A stretch of DNA of 64,000 bases from Vandiemenella viatica (taxonomy: Eukaryota > Arthropoda > Insecta > Orthoptera > Morabidae): the NCBI GenBank assembly GCA_031002005.1, contig CM061919.1:220904739-220968738 (forward strand), given 5' to 3'. Every line of letters begins with the position of its first letter. Position 1 is the first letter of the stretch. Shown here piece by piece: positions 22,780 through 34,869 of the stretch. The position numbers and the translations under genes are program-made. Under the pieces are notes generated by a model. The model saw only the letters and a program-made list of their open reading frames with translations, did not search any database and had not been told where the DNA came from.

Positions 22780-24420
22780 TGAAGAAAAAAAATTAGTTTG
22801 TTGTTTTATGAATTCATTAATGTAAGAGACATTTAATTCTCTGTGTAGCTGACTGTTGTGAACTTACCATAATTCGTTCACAGCTAATCGGAGAACTTTA
22901 TTTTGGAATATTTGCACCCTATGTAACTTGCTACGACTAGCACATCCCCATATTGGACATGCGTATGGAATTAGCGGTCGTGATATCATTTTGTAAATTG
23001 ATAGGTCTGTTTTTAATGATGATTTTCTATTTAACACTGGGTATAGTTTGTGTAATCTGGCATAGGCTTAGTTTATTTTTTTATTGATGTGTATGTTCCA
23101 CGTTAACCGCCTGTCAAGGTCGACTCCGAGGTACTTAATTGATCGATCATGTGGATTCCATGCAATGTTACTTCCAATGATGTTTATCTCCGGCGGGTTT
23201 AGTGGGCGTCTCAGTGTTAAAATTCTGGCTTGAAATTTTCTGGGGTTTAGAGATATACGCCAGTGATTTAACCATTCAGTTACTTGTGTTAGTAACTTAA
23301 GCGATGTGGATGTCGTTATGTGAAGTGCGTACGACTGTGCCATTGCGTACATTGCAGTCGAAGTATTTGTGAAAGTTGGAATGTCCGAAGTATATATGTT
23401 AAATAGGGTGGGCCCTAAAACAGATCCTTGTGGGACTCCTGCTGTTACTGGTCGTGCTGTGGATATTTTTGTGTCCACACTTACACTGAAGATTTGGTTC
23501 TGTAGAAAGCATTCTAAGATTTTACATAAATATAGAGGCATTCTTGTATTTTTAAGTTTATATGCCAATATACCATACTTTATCAAATGCCTGGGAAACA
23601 TCGAGAAAAACAGCCGTGGTGTGATGTTGTTTGATGTTTGGTGTAAGGTTGAGTGCATCGGGTGGAATCCAAATTGGTGTGGCGGGATTGTTCCCATAAC
23701 ATCAATTAAGGAAGTTAGATGCTTCCGTATTATCTTTTCTAGTAATTTTGATAAGGTTGGGAGTAAGCTAGAGAGTAAGGATGCTGGTTTATTAGGTTTA
23801 TTGAAAACTATGATATTAGCATGTTTCCATTCTCTTGGAAAATATCCGGCACAGAGAATGCTGTTGAAAAGTGCTGTAAGATAGCTTACTGCCTTAGGGG
23901 TAATGACTTCAGTGCTATGTTTGGTATATTATCATGACTTGGCGATTTTATTATGGGCAGGCTCTTCATTACTTGTCGTAGTTCTCTTGGGGTAGTGAAC
24001 TTGACACAATTCTCCGCTCCAATGGTCATTTGATGATTGGAATCTTCGACTGTTTTGTTGAACTCATGATCAGGGCCGGCGCTAGGAATTTTTTTTTTTT
24101 AGCTCTATAAAATGGCCAGGCGACAATGGGCGTATTCTTGGCTTCATGGCCTGAGGGTCCCTATAGTCGGTGATCGGGCCCCCCATCAGCCAGCGGGGCC
24201 CAGGTACTTTTGACCCGCTTACAACCCCCCCCCCCAACACCGGCCCTACTCATGATCTACTATTGGATTCGGTTTGAAGACGTTTTAGAAATATCTGCTA
24301 AAATTTCACATTTCTCTGAATCACTAGATATGTATTTGTGGTTCCATTTTGAGGGCGGTAAGATAGTGGGTTCCCTGAGAATTCGTTACGTAGTTTTCCA
24401 TAGACATCTATCACCAGGTT
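22780..24420 (-). pseudogene. Jockey-type non-LTR retrotransposon, dead and interrupted
   Basis: Reading from 24420 down, LWKTT...PPSKWNHKYISS and EKCEILADISK match the linker before the reverse transcriptase domain. FTTPRELRQVMKSL then leads into the palm: GYFPREWKHANIIV, LLPTLSKLLEKIIRKHL, IPPHQFGFHPMHSTLHQ, TAGVPQGSVLGPTLFNIYTS. At the catalytic YADD box the sequence reads Y-A-M-A, apparently through a 6-base loss, so the active site is destroyed. The thumb KYLGVDLDRRLTWNIHI follows. After a frameshift near 23068, ISRPLIPYACPIWGCASRSK and LHRELNVSYINEFIK reach the end near 22780. The longest open part is 23068-23697 (209 codons). A hAT element is inserted at 24071-24248. Confidence 0.85.
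24071..24248. mobile_element. Non-autonomous hAT element (178 bp)
   Basis: The left tip CAGGGCCGGCG and the right tip, reverse complement TAGGGCCGGTG, are hAT-style ends. An exact 8-bp duplication CTCATGAT flanks it (24063-24070 and 24249-24256). It interrupts the Jockey-type pseudogene, whose reading resumes on both sides, so the insertion is younger than the LINE. The interior has T and C runs and no coding content. Confidence 0.88.
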
Positions 24421-24792
24421 CTAATTCCGATAGATGCTTTCATGCCAGAAGCGAATATCAGTTTCAGTTAAGCATAATTTCATTTCAATTCCGATAAAAC
24501 ATTTTGACTGCGGTCACCTTTATATAAATTTATCAGTATTTCGAAGACACATCAAAATTAAACATACCATATTTTACTTCTGGAACATGGACTGTACGTT
24601 ATTTGAAACACCAATACAATTCGGACCAGATTAAAGGTCGCTAGAAGTGAAACTTCTATGCATATTTCTGAGTAATTTTCCTGTGTATTTCTTGATGTTT
24701 CTTTCACACTCGAGTGGGCGAACTATATTGCATTTCTACAGTTAATAGAAAATTTTCCCAATTTATTCTCATAAACAAATGAAAATTGTTAA
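24421..24792. other. Anonymous stretch, possibly more LINE 5' sequence
   Basis: It directly precedes the LINE on its coding strand but I cannot read further conserved motifs. Confidence 0.4.
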
Positions 24793-25045
24793 CCGAGCGT
24801 GGTGGGTGAACGGTTGACGCTCTGGCCTCACATTCGGGAGGACGCGGGTTCGTATCCCCGTCCGGGCATCCATATTTGGGTTTTCCATGGTTTCCACAAA
24901 TTACTCCAGGGGAATTCCGGAATGTTTCCTTCAAAAATGTCATGGCCGAATTCCTTCCGTTCCTTGTTCCCAGTCCCATCCCGCTTCTAATGACCTTAGC
25001 CGTCGACGAGGCATTAAACAATAAGTAAAAAACATAAACAAAAAT
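24793..25045 (+). repeat. tRNA-derived SINE, common family, full copy
   Basis: Starts CCGAGCGTGGTGGGTGAACG (A-box region), with B box GGTTCGTATCC at about 24848. The body reads 'ttttccatggtttccac', 'atgtcatggccgaattcc' and 'gccgtcgacgaggcattaaa', then an A-rich tail. This is the reference copy for the family found repeatedly between 32900 and 60200. Confidence 0.8.
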
Positions 25046-25738
25046 ATAGCCACAAGAAAAAGAAATCTTATTAATAATTTAAAATATTTTTCTATAGATT
25101 GTACCGTATTGCCTGTAGCCTTCTGTATTTAGAGCTTTTATCTCAAGGAACATCTTCGACGAAATTACCTGGTAGTACCTGTGCTTACAATCAATTTTCT
25201 TTAACAATCAGCTTCTAAGTAAACCAAAAACGACGGGTTGAACGCATATTTCTGGATCATAACTTAAATAATTTATAAATAGTTTAAATAACTCATTCCC
25301 TCTGTTATTAAGCGAAATCGAACATTTCTGCATGAAAATGAAAGCTTTTATCGCACGCGCATTAATACATTCACTGCATCGCGATATAAATGAGACTACA
25401 TATTTCTATTCTTAATACAACAGCGATTGAAGAGTATAAAGAAACGATCTACTTCGAACCAATATAAATAAACAAAAAGCAACTAATAAACAAAAAAGCA
25501 ACTAAAAATACTGGTTCATGTATCACTGTGTAATGATGACGACTCCTCTGCATGAAAAAATATACTGACGCCGTCACGTAATTTTCAGTGAGTATTAAAG
25601 CCGTTTACGCTTTAAGTGCGGATGCGTAGAATATTAAGTGCGCATTTAGAAACGTTGCGGCGAATGCGCACATATAGCGTAACGCATAACACTAATAAAT
25701 TTTTCCCTGAAAGAATATAGGCTTTCTAGGCGAGTCAG
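25046..25738. other. Anonymous AT-rich stretch
   Basis: No recognisable gene. The part at 25570-25700 is GC-richer with 'aagtgcg' and 'gaatgcgcac' words but has no clear repeat unit. Confidence 0.45.
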
Positions 25739-25884
25739 TTGCGTAAAATCTTCTCGAGTTTTCCACCGGGATAGCCTGCCTCTGACTCAATCGGAAGATG
25801 GAGCCAGAGGCAGGCTCCCAAACGTCGCTTTGTATTTCTACTGACGCGCTATCACGGTGGAAAGCTCGAAAAGATTTTACGCAA
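25739..25884. mobile_element. Double-hairpin MITE-like element (146 bp)
   Basis: The outer ends form an inverted repeat of about 37 bp: TTGCGTAAAATCTTCTCGAG at left, and TTGCGTAAAATCTTTTCGAG as reverse complement of the right end, continuing through 'tttccaccg.gatagc'. An inner inverted repeat, GCCTGCCTCTGACTC with GAGCCAGAGGCAGGC, lies inside. There is no coding content. No clear target duplication is seen. Confidence 0.75.
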
Positions 25885-28144
25885 ATTTCACCCTATCTCA
25901 CCCAAAGAAGTTTCACATCAATGAAAAACTTAATGCATGTCCTACCATGAGCAGATAATTGTCAGAAAAGAAGAACTATTCTATTTAAATGGTTAAAATT
26001 CGTTGATATAACAGTTAAGAAGCTGTATTTTTACAACTAAATAACAGATGTTTGTAGATGGCATTTTGTGTTTTTCATTCAAAGTGATCTTCTTTTCAAT
26101 TATATTTTTGCCGATCTACAGTATCTCTGTATTAACTGGGAGACATTTCTTCTGGCGGCATCTCTTTGATGTGACCTCTTCGAGAGAGTGGAGCTAGTTT
26201 GCTCATGTAGACCAGTGGTTTTTCCCTTAATAAATAACTGACAGAAGAACCCAACTGCGGCATCACATACCGTGCTATTACTGCCGTCATCTACATGTAA
26301 CATATATCTCCGAAGAAACTCCGTAAATACTGCTATTCCTCCGTTTCTGCAAGACGCTTCTCATCGTTTAATTTAAGCGACTACTTCTAAACCAGTTGCG
26401 ACGGTGAACGAGAACTCTCCCTCCAGCAATAACCTTTTCGTGGAGGCACCTTATTTAAGAGAAAAAACCAGTTGCGGTAGGAGACTAGAAGATAACATTC
26501 GCAAAATGTCTCTGCTGTCGTGTTAGGAACTGCTTGACCTGATATAGGGGACTTGGGAACCTGAAGGCGGAGCTAGCGGCCTCTTACATCGCCAGCAGCA
26601 TGACTCCACTGTGCTGCAGGAGTTCAGCGCATTATCACTTCGAACCATAGACTGAAGCCTTTCCGAAAAAAGATTTTAGTTTTCAGTAAAGTATGTAACG
26701 TGACGCGCTGTCGCCACGTTCCAATGTGCATTTTTATTATATAAATAATAATATAAGAGTAATTTACATAAATCTTGGTCGACCACCTAAGTAGATTTTT
26801 GTTGTAATTTCCTAAAGTACGCAAGATTCCAAGTGAGGACTGTAATGCAATGGTGAACATTCAGTGTATCTTGTTAAAGCGAATATTAAAGAATTATTTA
26901 GCTGTGTAGGCTTGAAGCTAATCGTGGTCTTCCCGAACCATGGCGACAGGAAGTCGCGGATTTAGGGTTTTGCCGGACGACACACTCTGCTCCCTGGGGG
27001 TGGGCGGTCAACAAGATCACTCACCTGGCGGGAAATGCCTGCCGCCAGAACACAGAGTCGTCCCCGAACGAGGCCGAATATGTCCGACCTCTGTTAGTTA
27101 CGCGGGGCAAATGAGATATCGGGGATATCACGTGACATTAGGTGCCAACCTGAAGATCCAATCCAAATGAGCATATAACTTAAAACCCTGGGAATTTTCT
27201 GTTGAATGTGATCTTCGAGACTGCAAGGGGATGGAGCCAGAAGTTTTCCTCGTGGACCGCAGAGCGAGGAGCTGGACATTCTACATTCGATTCTAGGCGA
27301 GTCTAGTCTGAGGTGGACTTGGAAGGTTGGCTTCTCTCGCCATCTGCTGCAGTTCGACTCCTGGTGTCGTAAAAACTCTGACGCTGCCGGCTTGATGGAG
27401 TGGTTTCCTCACGGTGACACTGCCAGTAATGCGATGATGCGCATTAACAAACAGGACGTGTCTGTAGCCGCCGTGTGAGATAATCTCACATACCGTGGGT
27501 CATCTCCGATCACCGCAGACATCAGACGCAAACTACAACGGTAACTTATTACGACCAAGCCATCTGATTGTGCATTCCGTGAAACTGAATCCTTAAGCGA
27601 TTTTGAGAGGATAGATCCATGTTCTCACTTTGTAATTGAAAAACCCCTGAGCTAGCGGCATAATTTGCCAGAACTAGTTATTTTCGAATGATATATTGTT
27701 CATTCGTGGCGCCCATGATTTTCATTTTAACTGTAAAGTCACATTATTACAGTATTATGATACCTTTGTCTGAGGTCATCATAACTTGTATTTTTCATTG
27801 TTTCCAAATGTCATTATTTCTTGCATTTTAATTCTGAGATGGATTTAAAAGTAAATATACAATTGTTTGCTTGCTCATGACGGCTAATTGTACCTCTGAG
27901 CGTTGCTTTGATGATTTTACCAATTTATGTTAATGTTAACGGTAAATTCGCTCAGACTTGTAATCGCCAATGATAAGAAAATAAATGTCATATTGTGACA
28001 ATTTTCCTAAATTTCAACTAACATCGAGGTTCTTGCAAAATTAATAAATTTTCACTCCTTCATAAAAATTAAAAATCCCCTTTTATTAATCATAAAGGTA
28101 TGAAAGATAATTGTAACGTAGTTTGCCCACTAAGGAACCCACTG
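25885..28144. other. Mostly anonymous; GC-richer patch at 26900-27480
   Basis: 26900-27480 is distinctly GC-richer than its surroundings. No protein family or repeat is recognised there on either strand. It could be an unfamiliar repeat or a decayed exon. Confidence 0.4.
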
Positions 28145-28680
28145 CAAGTAGGAGGTACACTACTGTTTGTAAAACTTGCAACACCTAGAAGGAATGGTCC
28201 GAATCACTCAAAAATCGGTGGATCTGTAGAACAGTGGAACCACGATAAGAGATAAAGATAGAAAAGAGATAGCGTGTATGTAGAGCCAGCAGTTCCTACT
28301 TTTGTATGATCGAATAAGTCAATGTAGGTGCAGAGTCTTCAAACTATGTGGAAACGTGCCAGTATGCCTCGTCGATGTCAAAGGTTGCAATATCAGCACG
28401 TGCGTGAGTTGGACCGTGACAGAGCGATTGGTCTCTGGAGTACCGTGATTTTGCGGCGGCTCGTACAGTGCACGCTGTTAGGACAGTGAGGCTCGGGCGC
28501 ACATTGAGCTGCTTGGTGCAGTACGAGCAGCGCAGCACGAAAAACGAAACTGTGTCGGGCAGTCACCGGCGTGTATTAGACCGCAGTTTCGTGCGGCAAG
28601 TTGACAGAGACATTGTAGTATGCTGCGAAAAACGTGACGAAAATCCTAACCAAACACACCTTCATTTGAGTTTTTAGTTA
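28145..28680 (+). pseudogene. Tc1-like transposase 5' end and N-terminus
   Basis: The leader at 28153-28330 resembles that of the remnant at 16745. A methionine at 28371 opens MPRRCQRLQYQHVRELDRDR followed by AIGL, the N-terminal helix-turn-helix start of the Tc1-like family also seen at 16890. Then the frame shifts and only scattered family residues remain (for example ARTVHAVRTVRLGR in another frame). No catalytic block is present. It may be the missing 5' part of the remnant at 30880, separated by later insertions. Confidence 0.65.
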
Positions 28681-28766
28681 GACAGGGATGCATGAAACAT
28701 TGTTATTACTTTATAAGAAGCTGAGGAAGATAAAACTATGGAGAAGTGTTAACAAGAAAAGAAGAA

Positions 28767-28910
28767 GCTCTCATCTCCAATGAAAGATTTATGCATTATT
28801 TTCGGATTACTCGAGCGGAGTTTAATGAAGTTTTATTCCAAACCGTTATTCACACCGCAACGCAAATACGTATTGCCGTTGTAGAAAATCTGGCAGTATT
28901 TTTGATGTAA
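28767..28910 (+). pseudogene. PIF/Harbinger-like transposase N-terminal fragment
   Basis: One frame reads LISNERFMHYFRITRAEFNE, then a segment ending ENLAVFLM and a stop. The pattern 'ERFxxYFRMTxxxFxELL ... EERLAVTLR' is the usual N-terminal region of PIF/Harbinger transposases in insects. Only about 47 codons survive, so the call rests on pattern recognition. Confidence 0.4.
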
Positions 28911-29160
28911 TTATTTTATTTATTTCATATTATACTTTTTTAAATAAAACTACGTAATAGACATAAGAAACACTTGCAACCAAAAAAGCAGAGTTCAACA
29001 AATTATTCTGGAAACTGTAAATTGTTTTCACGTGAATCCTCCATTTCTCCATAGGACATGGACGGAGACTGCCTTGAAGAAGAATAGGGTGTAGTAGTGA
29101 AAATAATAAGTAAAAAAACAATGTAATAATTTGTATCAATCTTTTTTTTTAAATTTTTTA

Positions 29161-30461
29161 TCTATATAAATAAAGATGAATGTATGTATGTTTGTTTGTT
29201 GGTTGATTGTTTGTTCTTCATACAAATCCACAGTTTTCATCCGATCTCGATGAAACTTTGCACACTTATCCTTTCAAACAAGGAGAAAAATACTATCTAC
29301 ATTTTGTTGAATAATTATCTGTATAAATAATACATGCTGTCACATAATTTCGAAATATTACTGAACGGCGACAGACTGACGCGTTGGATATTGACGTCTC
29401 TATACTGTTTATTCGTGTAGCGGTTAGGCAGCTCAGTGGTTAAAGCGCTTGCTTACTAATGTTTGGGTCGTGGTCTCCTGTTCAAATCTCCGTGGAGTCT
29501 AAGATTATAAAAAATTGTTTTGATGGTAAGAGTCACGCCTGGGCCGTAGGTTATTCGGATTGAATGTTAAACTGTAGATATCACAAAGTTAGGGGTGCAA
29601 TGCGAGACAAATCGTAGGTAGTCTTGCAATGCTGTAGAAGTAAACTTCTTTACGTTATATTGATCCCGCAGGGGTGATTCGCAGTCTGTGTGTGCGCGTG
29701 TGTGATCTGAACTAATAATACTATAAATGCGGAAGTAAGTCTCTGTCTTTTTGTTACGTTTACCGATACTGACGGAATTTGACAAGAAAATCTGTAGGGA
29801 GGGCACAGGACATGTTTTTTTGGTGTGAATAACAGTTTTAGTCACGAAATTTTGAGAACTTATCGAATGGTGACAGGGAGACGGATGTGTGTATTACTCT
29901 GTAATATTACGTCGCTTCCTCAAGCTATGCTTCTCGTGCATTATGTTAGTGTATAATTTGTTAATAAATTTCGTTTAGGTAAAAAACGTATTATTTAATA
30001 TAGATGTCGATTTTCTTTGTCCTATTTCTTTGTGTCTGCTTAAATGTTTCTGGCACCAGTTTATTTTGCCTTCTTTTTTGACATGCCTTGCGGGCGTAAA
30101 CTGGCCTAAGTTGTAGCTCTAGCAGAGCACTAACAGCTAAAGTTATTAGAACCCAAGAATCGGATGCTCATGCTGAAGAAAGAAGAAAAGACCAAGCTGA
30201 AATAAAGCTGCCCTTAGTTAACATCTCTCCCCCACACACACACATCCCCTCACCTTAGTTTTTTTTTTTTTTTTAATTATATTCGAAATTGATTCTCTTC
30301 AAGAGACAGGTTTGATGATAGAATGATATAGCGATTGCTTTCTGATCATATTATTCCGACTCGGTGTTGTTTGGGACCAATCCTTCGCTACCAACAACTT
30401 TCTATATTCAATATTGGCAAATAAATTCTTAATCCACTCGTGAGTCGCGGGTATCAGCTAG
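29161..30461 (+). mobile_element. Candidate non-autonomous Helitron-like element
   Basis: The left end begins TCTATATAAATAAAGATGAA with host A at 29160. The right end reads GTCGCGGGTATCAGCTAG at 30444-30461 with host T at 30462. Helitrons begin TC, end CTRR (here CTAG) and insert between A and T, so both ends fit. The 3' hairpin is weak (ACTCgtGAGT). The interior holds a TATG/TTTG-rich start with 'catccgatctcgatgaaact', a tRNA-like repeat at 29425-29510, a CA run near 30235 and no protein. Confidence 0.45.
29425..29510 (+). repeat. tRNA-like repeat (SINE head)
   Basis: 'gcagctcagtggttaaagcg' is A-box-like and GTTCAAATCTC is B-box-like. The arms do not fold as a functional tRNA. Confidence 0.5.
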
Positions 30462-30879
30462 TTTAAAATAAACTAAAAATGAGAAAATAAAAGTGAAAAT
30501 TGTGAGTGAACAACTGTATGATAAATAAATGACGAATTTACTCACAACTTATTGAGCTCATTTGCGATCCCCGTACATTCTTTTTTTTAAATTTACTTCT
30601 GATGTAGTTTGACTGAATGGTATTATAAACCACTCAATCAATTTTTCATCTTCCACAGCTGAAACTGATTCTAAAATAAAGTCAGATTATAAATAATGCA
30701 AGAACCGTTACGGTAAAAACCGGCTCAAGTGAACTATGTGGCACATTTTCTGTGTCACGAACACAAGTGTGGCGCAGTCCACATGGGGCGCAGTATTGCC
30801 CTGCCCTGCTCTGTGCCTCAATACGCGCTGTTCCGCCCCAATAGATAGAGCCACATAAACTGTGCCACCCCCCTGCGCC
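30462..30879. other. Short anonymous stretch
   Basis: 30720-30880 is GC-rich and probably leader sequence of the Tc1-like remnant that follows. No terminal repeat is identified. Confidence 0.4.
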
Positions 30880-31436
30880 AACTGCGTGTCAGTGTGCGCC
30901 CGGCCTGATGCGTGTGTTGAACCAGCAGATGGAAGAGCGACCAGCGGGTACCGCACCACACAATGTGAACACAGCGCTGGTTGGTCGCTATCTTGTTGGC
31001 AGAGCCGTAACCGACAGAACAGCTTCGTCCATAGTGTTGGGTCGACTGTGGGGCACGGCGACGGGTGTCGACATGTCTGCGTCCACGGTGGGACGTCGTC
31101 TGTTGAGGGCTGAACTGGTGCCACGCATTGGCGCATTATGCCATTGCATAGGTTTCCGTTGACCAGGACCCACCAACGTCTCAGACTGCAATGGGCCATT
31201 ACTGTCGTGCTCGAAGGTAAAATGTAGTGTCTTCTGACGAGTCCCGCTTCCACTTGCCCCGCAGAGATAACCGCGTACGTTGTAGACGCTACCGCGGTGA
31301 ATGTAATCGGGCAGATTGCACTATTGAGGGGCAAGTGTCATGGTTTGGGTCGCCGTTGGCTTTAACATATTTTGAGGACTGTAAGGGACGCAATTTTATT
31401 ATATTAAAATGTTATGTTTTACGTTGTCAAGTCTGA
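30880..31436 (+). pseudogene. Tc1-like transposase, central remnant
   Basis: From 30908 the frame reads MRVLNQQMEERPAG, then VTDRTASSIVLGRLWGTATG followed by VDMSASTVGRRLLRAELV. These are the paired helix-turn-helix and linker of the Tc1-like family. After a frameshift, SSDESRFHLPRRDNRVRCRR followed by YRGECNRADCTIEGQVSWFG (31230-31349) carries the second-block DESRF catalytic motif. It stops by 31436; the third catalytic block is missing. Same family as the pieces at 16745 and 28145. Confidence 0.75.
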
Positions 31437-32904
31437 GCGAGGCGTAATTGCGGTAAAACGCTGAACGGAAATACTGCCATTAGCTCAGCAGGAGAGTGCT
31501 AATGACCTCGCTGTCGACGCGCCCTGGAACACCACCACCACCACCAACAACAACAACAGCTTAGCAGAAATCTTACACTCGTGTCAGAATCACCCGCGTA
31601 GCTAAGATCACTTTGCAGCAAACAACTTGTAATTTTCGCCATTCGTGTCTGATCTGTGAGAGCGACAAGTCCGGCCTCGGGTCAATATCGATCGAACCGC
31701 TAGTACCCGTCAAAATTCTCGTTAATCTGCATGTCGTAGAATAATTACTACAACATACCCTAGTTTGCTGGCATTACGTCGCGTGCAGTTTTCTTGTGAC
31801 AGATTACTAAAATGTTGCAATAAACATCAAGTAAAGCACTTCAGTACTATATTCGACTAGTGCAAAGCCCGTATGATTCTCCGTTCCCAATGAAGCCCAC
31901 AGATAATTTATTTAGGTGTCAGACAAGTACAGAAGACTAACGGCGCGTCGCAAGTCTTAGCTAATGTGAAGAGACTAATTTGACTAATTACAAACTATAC
32001 AAACAGCCATCTGACAAAACAGTCTTTACAGGACAATCTGAACAGTAACCTCTGCTTCAGGAAAGTTTTAGAGCCCGAGGGACTGCGCTTCCTGCTGGCA
32101 GCTTCACATGCCATATGGACTATGCCCCCCCTGCCCCATGTGGCGTGGAATATGCAAGCGAAGCACTGCTTCCCTGGCGTGCTCTTTCACCTGTCATGAT
32201 GCACATCGAACAAGTCTGAGATGTGGTCGGTCGGCAACTTGTTCGTTCTGGTTGTAAGAATACCCAGCCTCTTAGTTTTTAAATAATTAATAATTAATGT
32301 TTTTTTTATTTGATTTCAATGGGAAGTGTTATTTGATAGTAGTATTTTCGAATCACTATTCTTATCTGATTAATGTTAAACTGATTATATATGTATGTTG
32401 TTAAAAAATATTTTATATCGTTTTATTAACATTGTGTCAAAGAAATCCATGCGCCGTTACCGAGTGAACAATGTACATGAAAATCTCTGGAATAAACAGT
32501 GCAGGAGGAAGATCTTTGACGAAAAGTACAGATGAGAAGAAGAGATCGTGTGTAGACGAAAAAGTTTTATGAAACTGAGAATTGAATTTGTTAATGTAAA
32601 GCAACAATAAAGTAAATGAAAGTTGATATAAATAATAATTTTACATGGTCCTGCTGCAACCACTTTCGGAGCTTTGTGTTATATTAACGGCTTAATTGCG
32701 ATGGCGCGTATTCTCTAGTTTACATCCTAGTTTTACATTTCTAGAATTTTTTCAGTGCCCAAGTAAGCTGTGAAAAGTACCCCTTGTTAATTTATTATAG
32801 TCCCTCAGTCCCTTAGCTGCGAAAGAAAATTTTCGTTACCCCCCCCCCCCCCTGCCTGAATTAAACATTTTATGATTGAGAGAACAGTTGGCTTAACATT
32901 ATAA
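31437..32904. other. Anonymous stretch
   Basis: Only a (CCA)n/(CAA)n run at 31529-31559 and a C-run near 32839-32851 stand out. No gene recognised. Confidence 0.5.
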
Positions 32905-33121
32905 GGACCGAGTGTGGTGGTAGAGCAGTGACCTTTTGGCCTCGCATTGGTGAGGACGAGGGTTCTAATCTCCTTCCGACCATCCACATTTCGATTTACG
33001 ATGGTTTCCAAAAATCACTCCATGCGAATGCAGGGATTGTTCCTCCGAATAGCTACGGTATAATTCCTCCCCGTCCCTTCCTCACCTCGACGTCGACAAG
33101 GAGTAAAGCCATAAAAAAGAG
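32905..33121 (+). repeat. tRNA-derived SINE, common family, diverged
   Basis: CCGAGTGTGGTGGTAGAGCA at the start, a decayed B box (GGTTCTAATCT), 'atggtttccaaaaatcactcc' in the body and 'cgacgtcgacaaggagtaaa' before an A-rich end. Confidence 0.75.
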
Positions 33122-34616
33122 AGTAGTGACTGTGAGACTGCTTCTCCGAGACACAACGTGGTGAAACACCCGACTCCCCGCCCAGCGATACCGGTCCCTC
33201 TTACTACCCTGCTGTGAGCAGGGTAACGACTGCAGACAGCCAGGCGCCTGACACAAGGCGCTGCCAAGCAGCTCAATGAACTCTCCTATCACGTTCACCG
33301 CTCAACAGAAACAAATCCCAACCCGTTAGGCAAAGGGATACAGTTACATTAGAACTTGAGTCTTTCATGCAATCAATGGTCGTCCGATAAGTAGAGCTGT
33401 AAAAGTAACGAGAAAAATGTACCCGTATGTATTCGTTACCAAACCAATCAGAACCACTTAGAACTCGTTACTCGTTACTTTTGGTACTACCATGCTCATA
33501 TTAATCCGAACGACCTGAATCGCACATCGCTAAATTTCCTCCTGGGAATTATTCAACCCATTATACACAACTGCAAAGACAGTCCTATACCCGGTAGGTG
33601 GTACACTCATGTTACTGTGAAAAAATGTCACGTACTCGACCCACAAAAAACGGAATACATTTCAGTTTATTCGTTTCATAAACTTGATTAGTGATTACAG
33701 TAAGGCAACAAATGTATTACACAGACATTAAATTAGTTGATTTGTACTTTTTAAATTCATTTGAGAGTTATTTAGTGTCAATAACTAGTAAAAAAGTCAC
33801 CGCTTTGAAACAAAATGTTAGTTTTGAACAAAAGGTAGGACACGAAACAATTTATGTATTACATTCGTCTTCAAAAACATAAAATAACAAGAAATTTAAT
33901 ACAAAAAATGATTTTTGCACTGGATTTAAATTTGTGGAAACGTTACAGAGCCATTGGATGCAGCTGTCTGCTACATGGCACATAATACATTTACAAAATT
34001 AATTACTTTAGTATTAATTTAACGAATCTACTTGCCCTAACGTTCTGTTATCCGGTTCTACTCATAAGTCTGTTTTTGAAACTACAGAACGTAAAAAAAA
34101 CCCATTAACTTAAAGAATTATTAAATAAATATTGCCGGTAGCATGAGATGGAATCAGTGAGATATGCGTTCGTAAAAAAAAAAAAAGTTTGTAGATGTAT
34201 TTTACCGAAAGAAAACTGATTTTCTCTCACTACAACCAAGAAAAGATCCTTAAAACATTGAACATTCTTACCTTTTTTTAAAAAAGTTATAAATAAAGTT
34301 AGATTCCAGCTTTTTTCAGTATTTGATTGAAAATGAACTTCATTAGTGAATATGGCAAAATTTTACATATTACACTTCTGTATTCGACTGCCGATGTAAA
34401 GATGGAAGGTATATCAAAAAATGATGGACTGAAAGCTTGCGTAATTAACAATATTGTGCGACTATTGATGGTCACGAGTGGAGTTAGAGATGTATATCAT
34501 GTATTACACTCCATTTGTGGCATCAGCTTATTCTTGTAGGCCAACCTCTTAGTCCGATTATATGCTAATATTACTCCTACTCCTCCCGCAGGTAGACGGT
34601 AAAAAATTCTCACTGA
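33122..34616. other. Anonymous; left edge of palindrome undefined
   Basis: 33122-33300 is GC-richer and unassigned. The rest is AT-rich. Any mirror partner would lie beyond 64000, so I cannot tell whether the giant palindrome continues into this stretch. Confidence 0.45.
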
Positions 34617-34869
34617 AGTAAAAAAATAAAACTATAATCCGGAGCAAAAGATAAAAAAATTAAAACAACTAAACACCAATAGTGAATGGGTGAAATATAA
34701 CAAGTTGATTCTAACGCCTAGTTTAATGATGTACAGCAAACATATTTTTTAACGTGTTGTTTATTGAATTTAATGCTTCAAGGAAGTAACAGGACAGTTC
34801 TGCAACGCGGAAAAATGTTGCTGAACGAGTAGTTATGAGCTGGTAAATCTCTAACGCTGTGGGTCGCTC

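Noticed and set aside
23369..23884. 171-codon plus-strand frame
   Set aside because: It is antisense to the Jockey-type reverse transcriptase, which has clear conserved motifs on the minus strand.
30708..31334. 208-codon minus-strand frame
   Set aside because: It is antisense to the Tc1-like transposase remnant, and its openness reflects GC-rich composition of the sense sequence.
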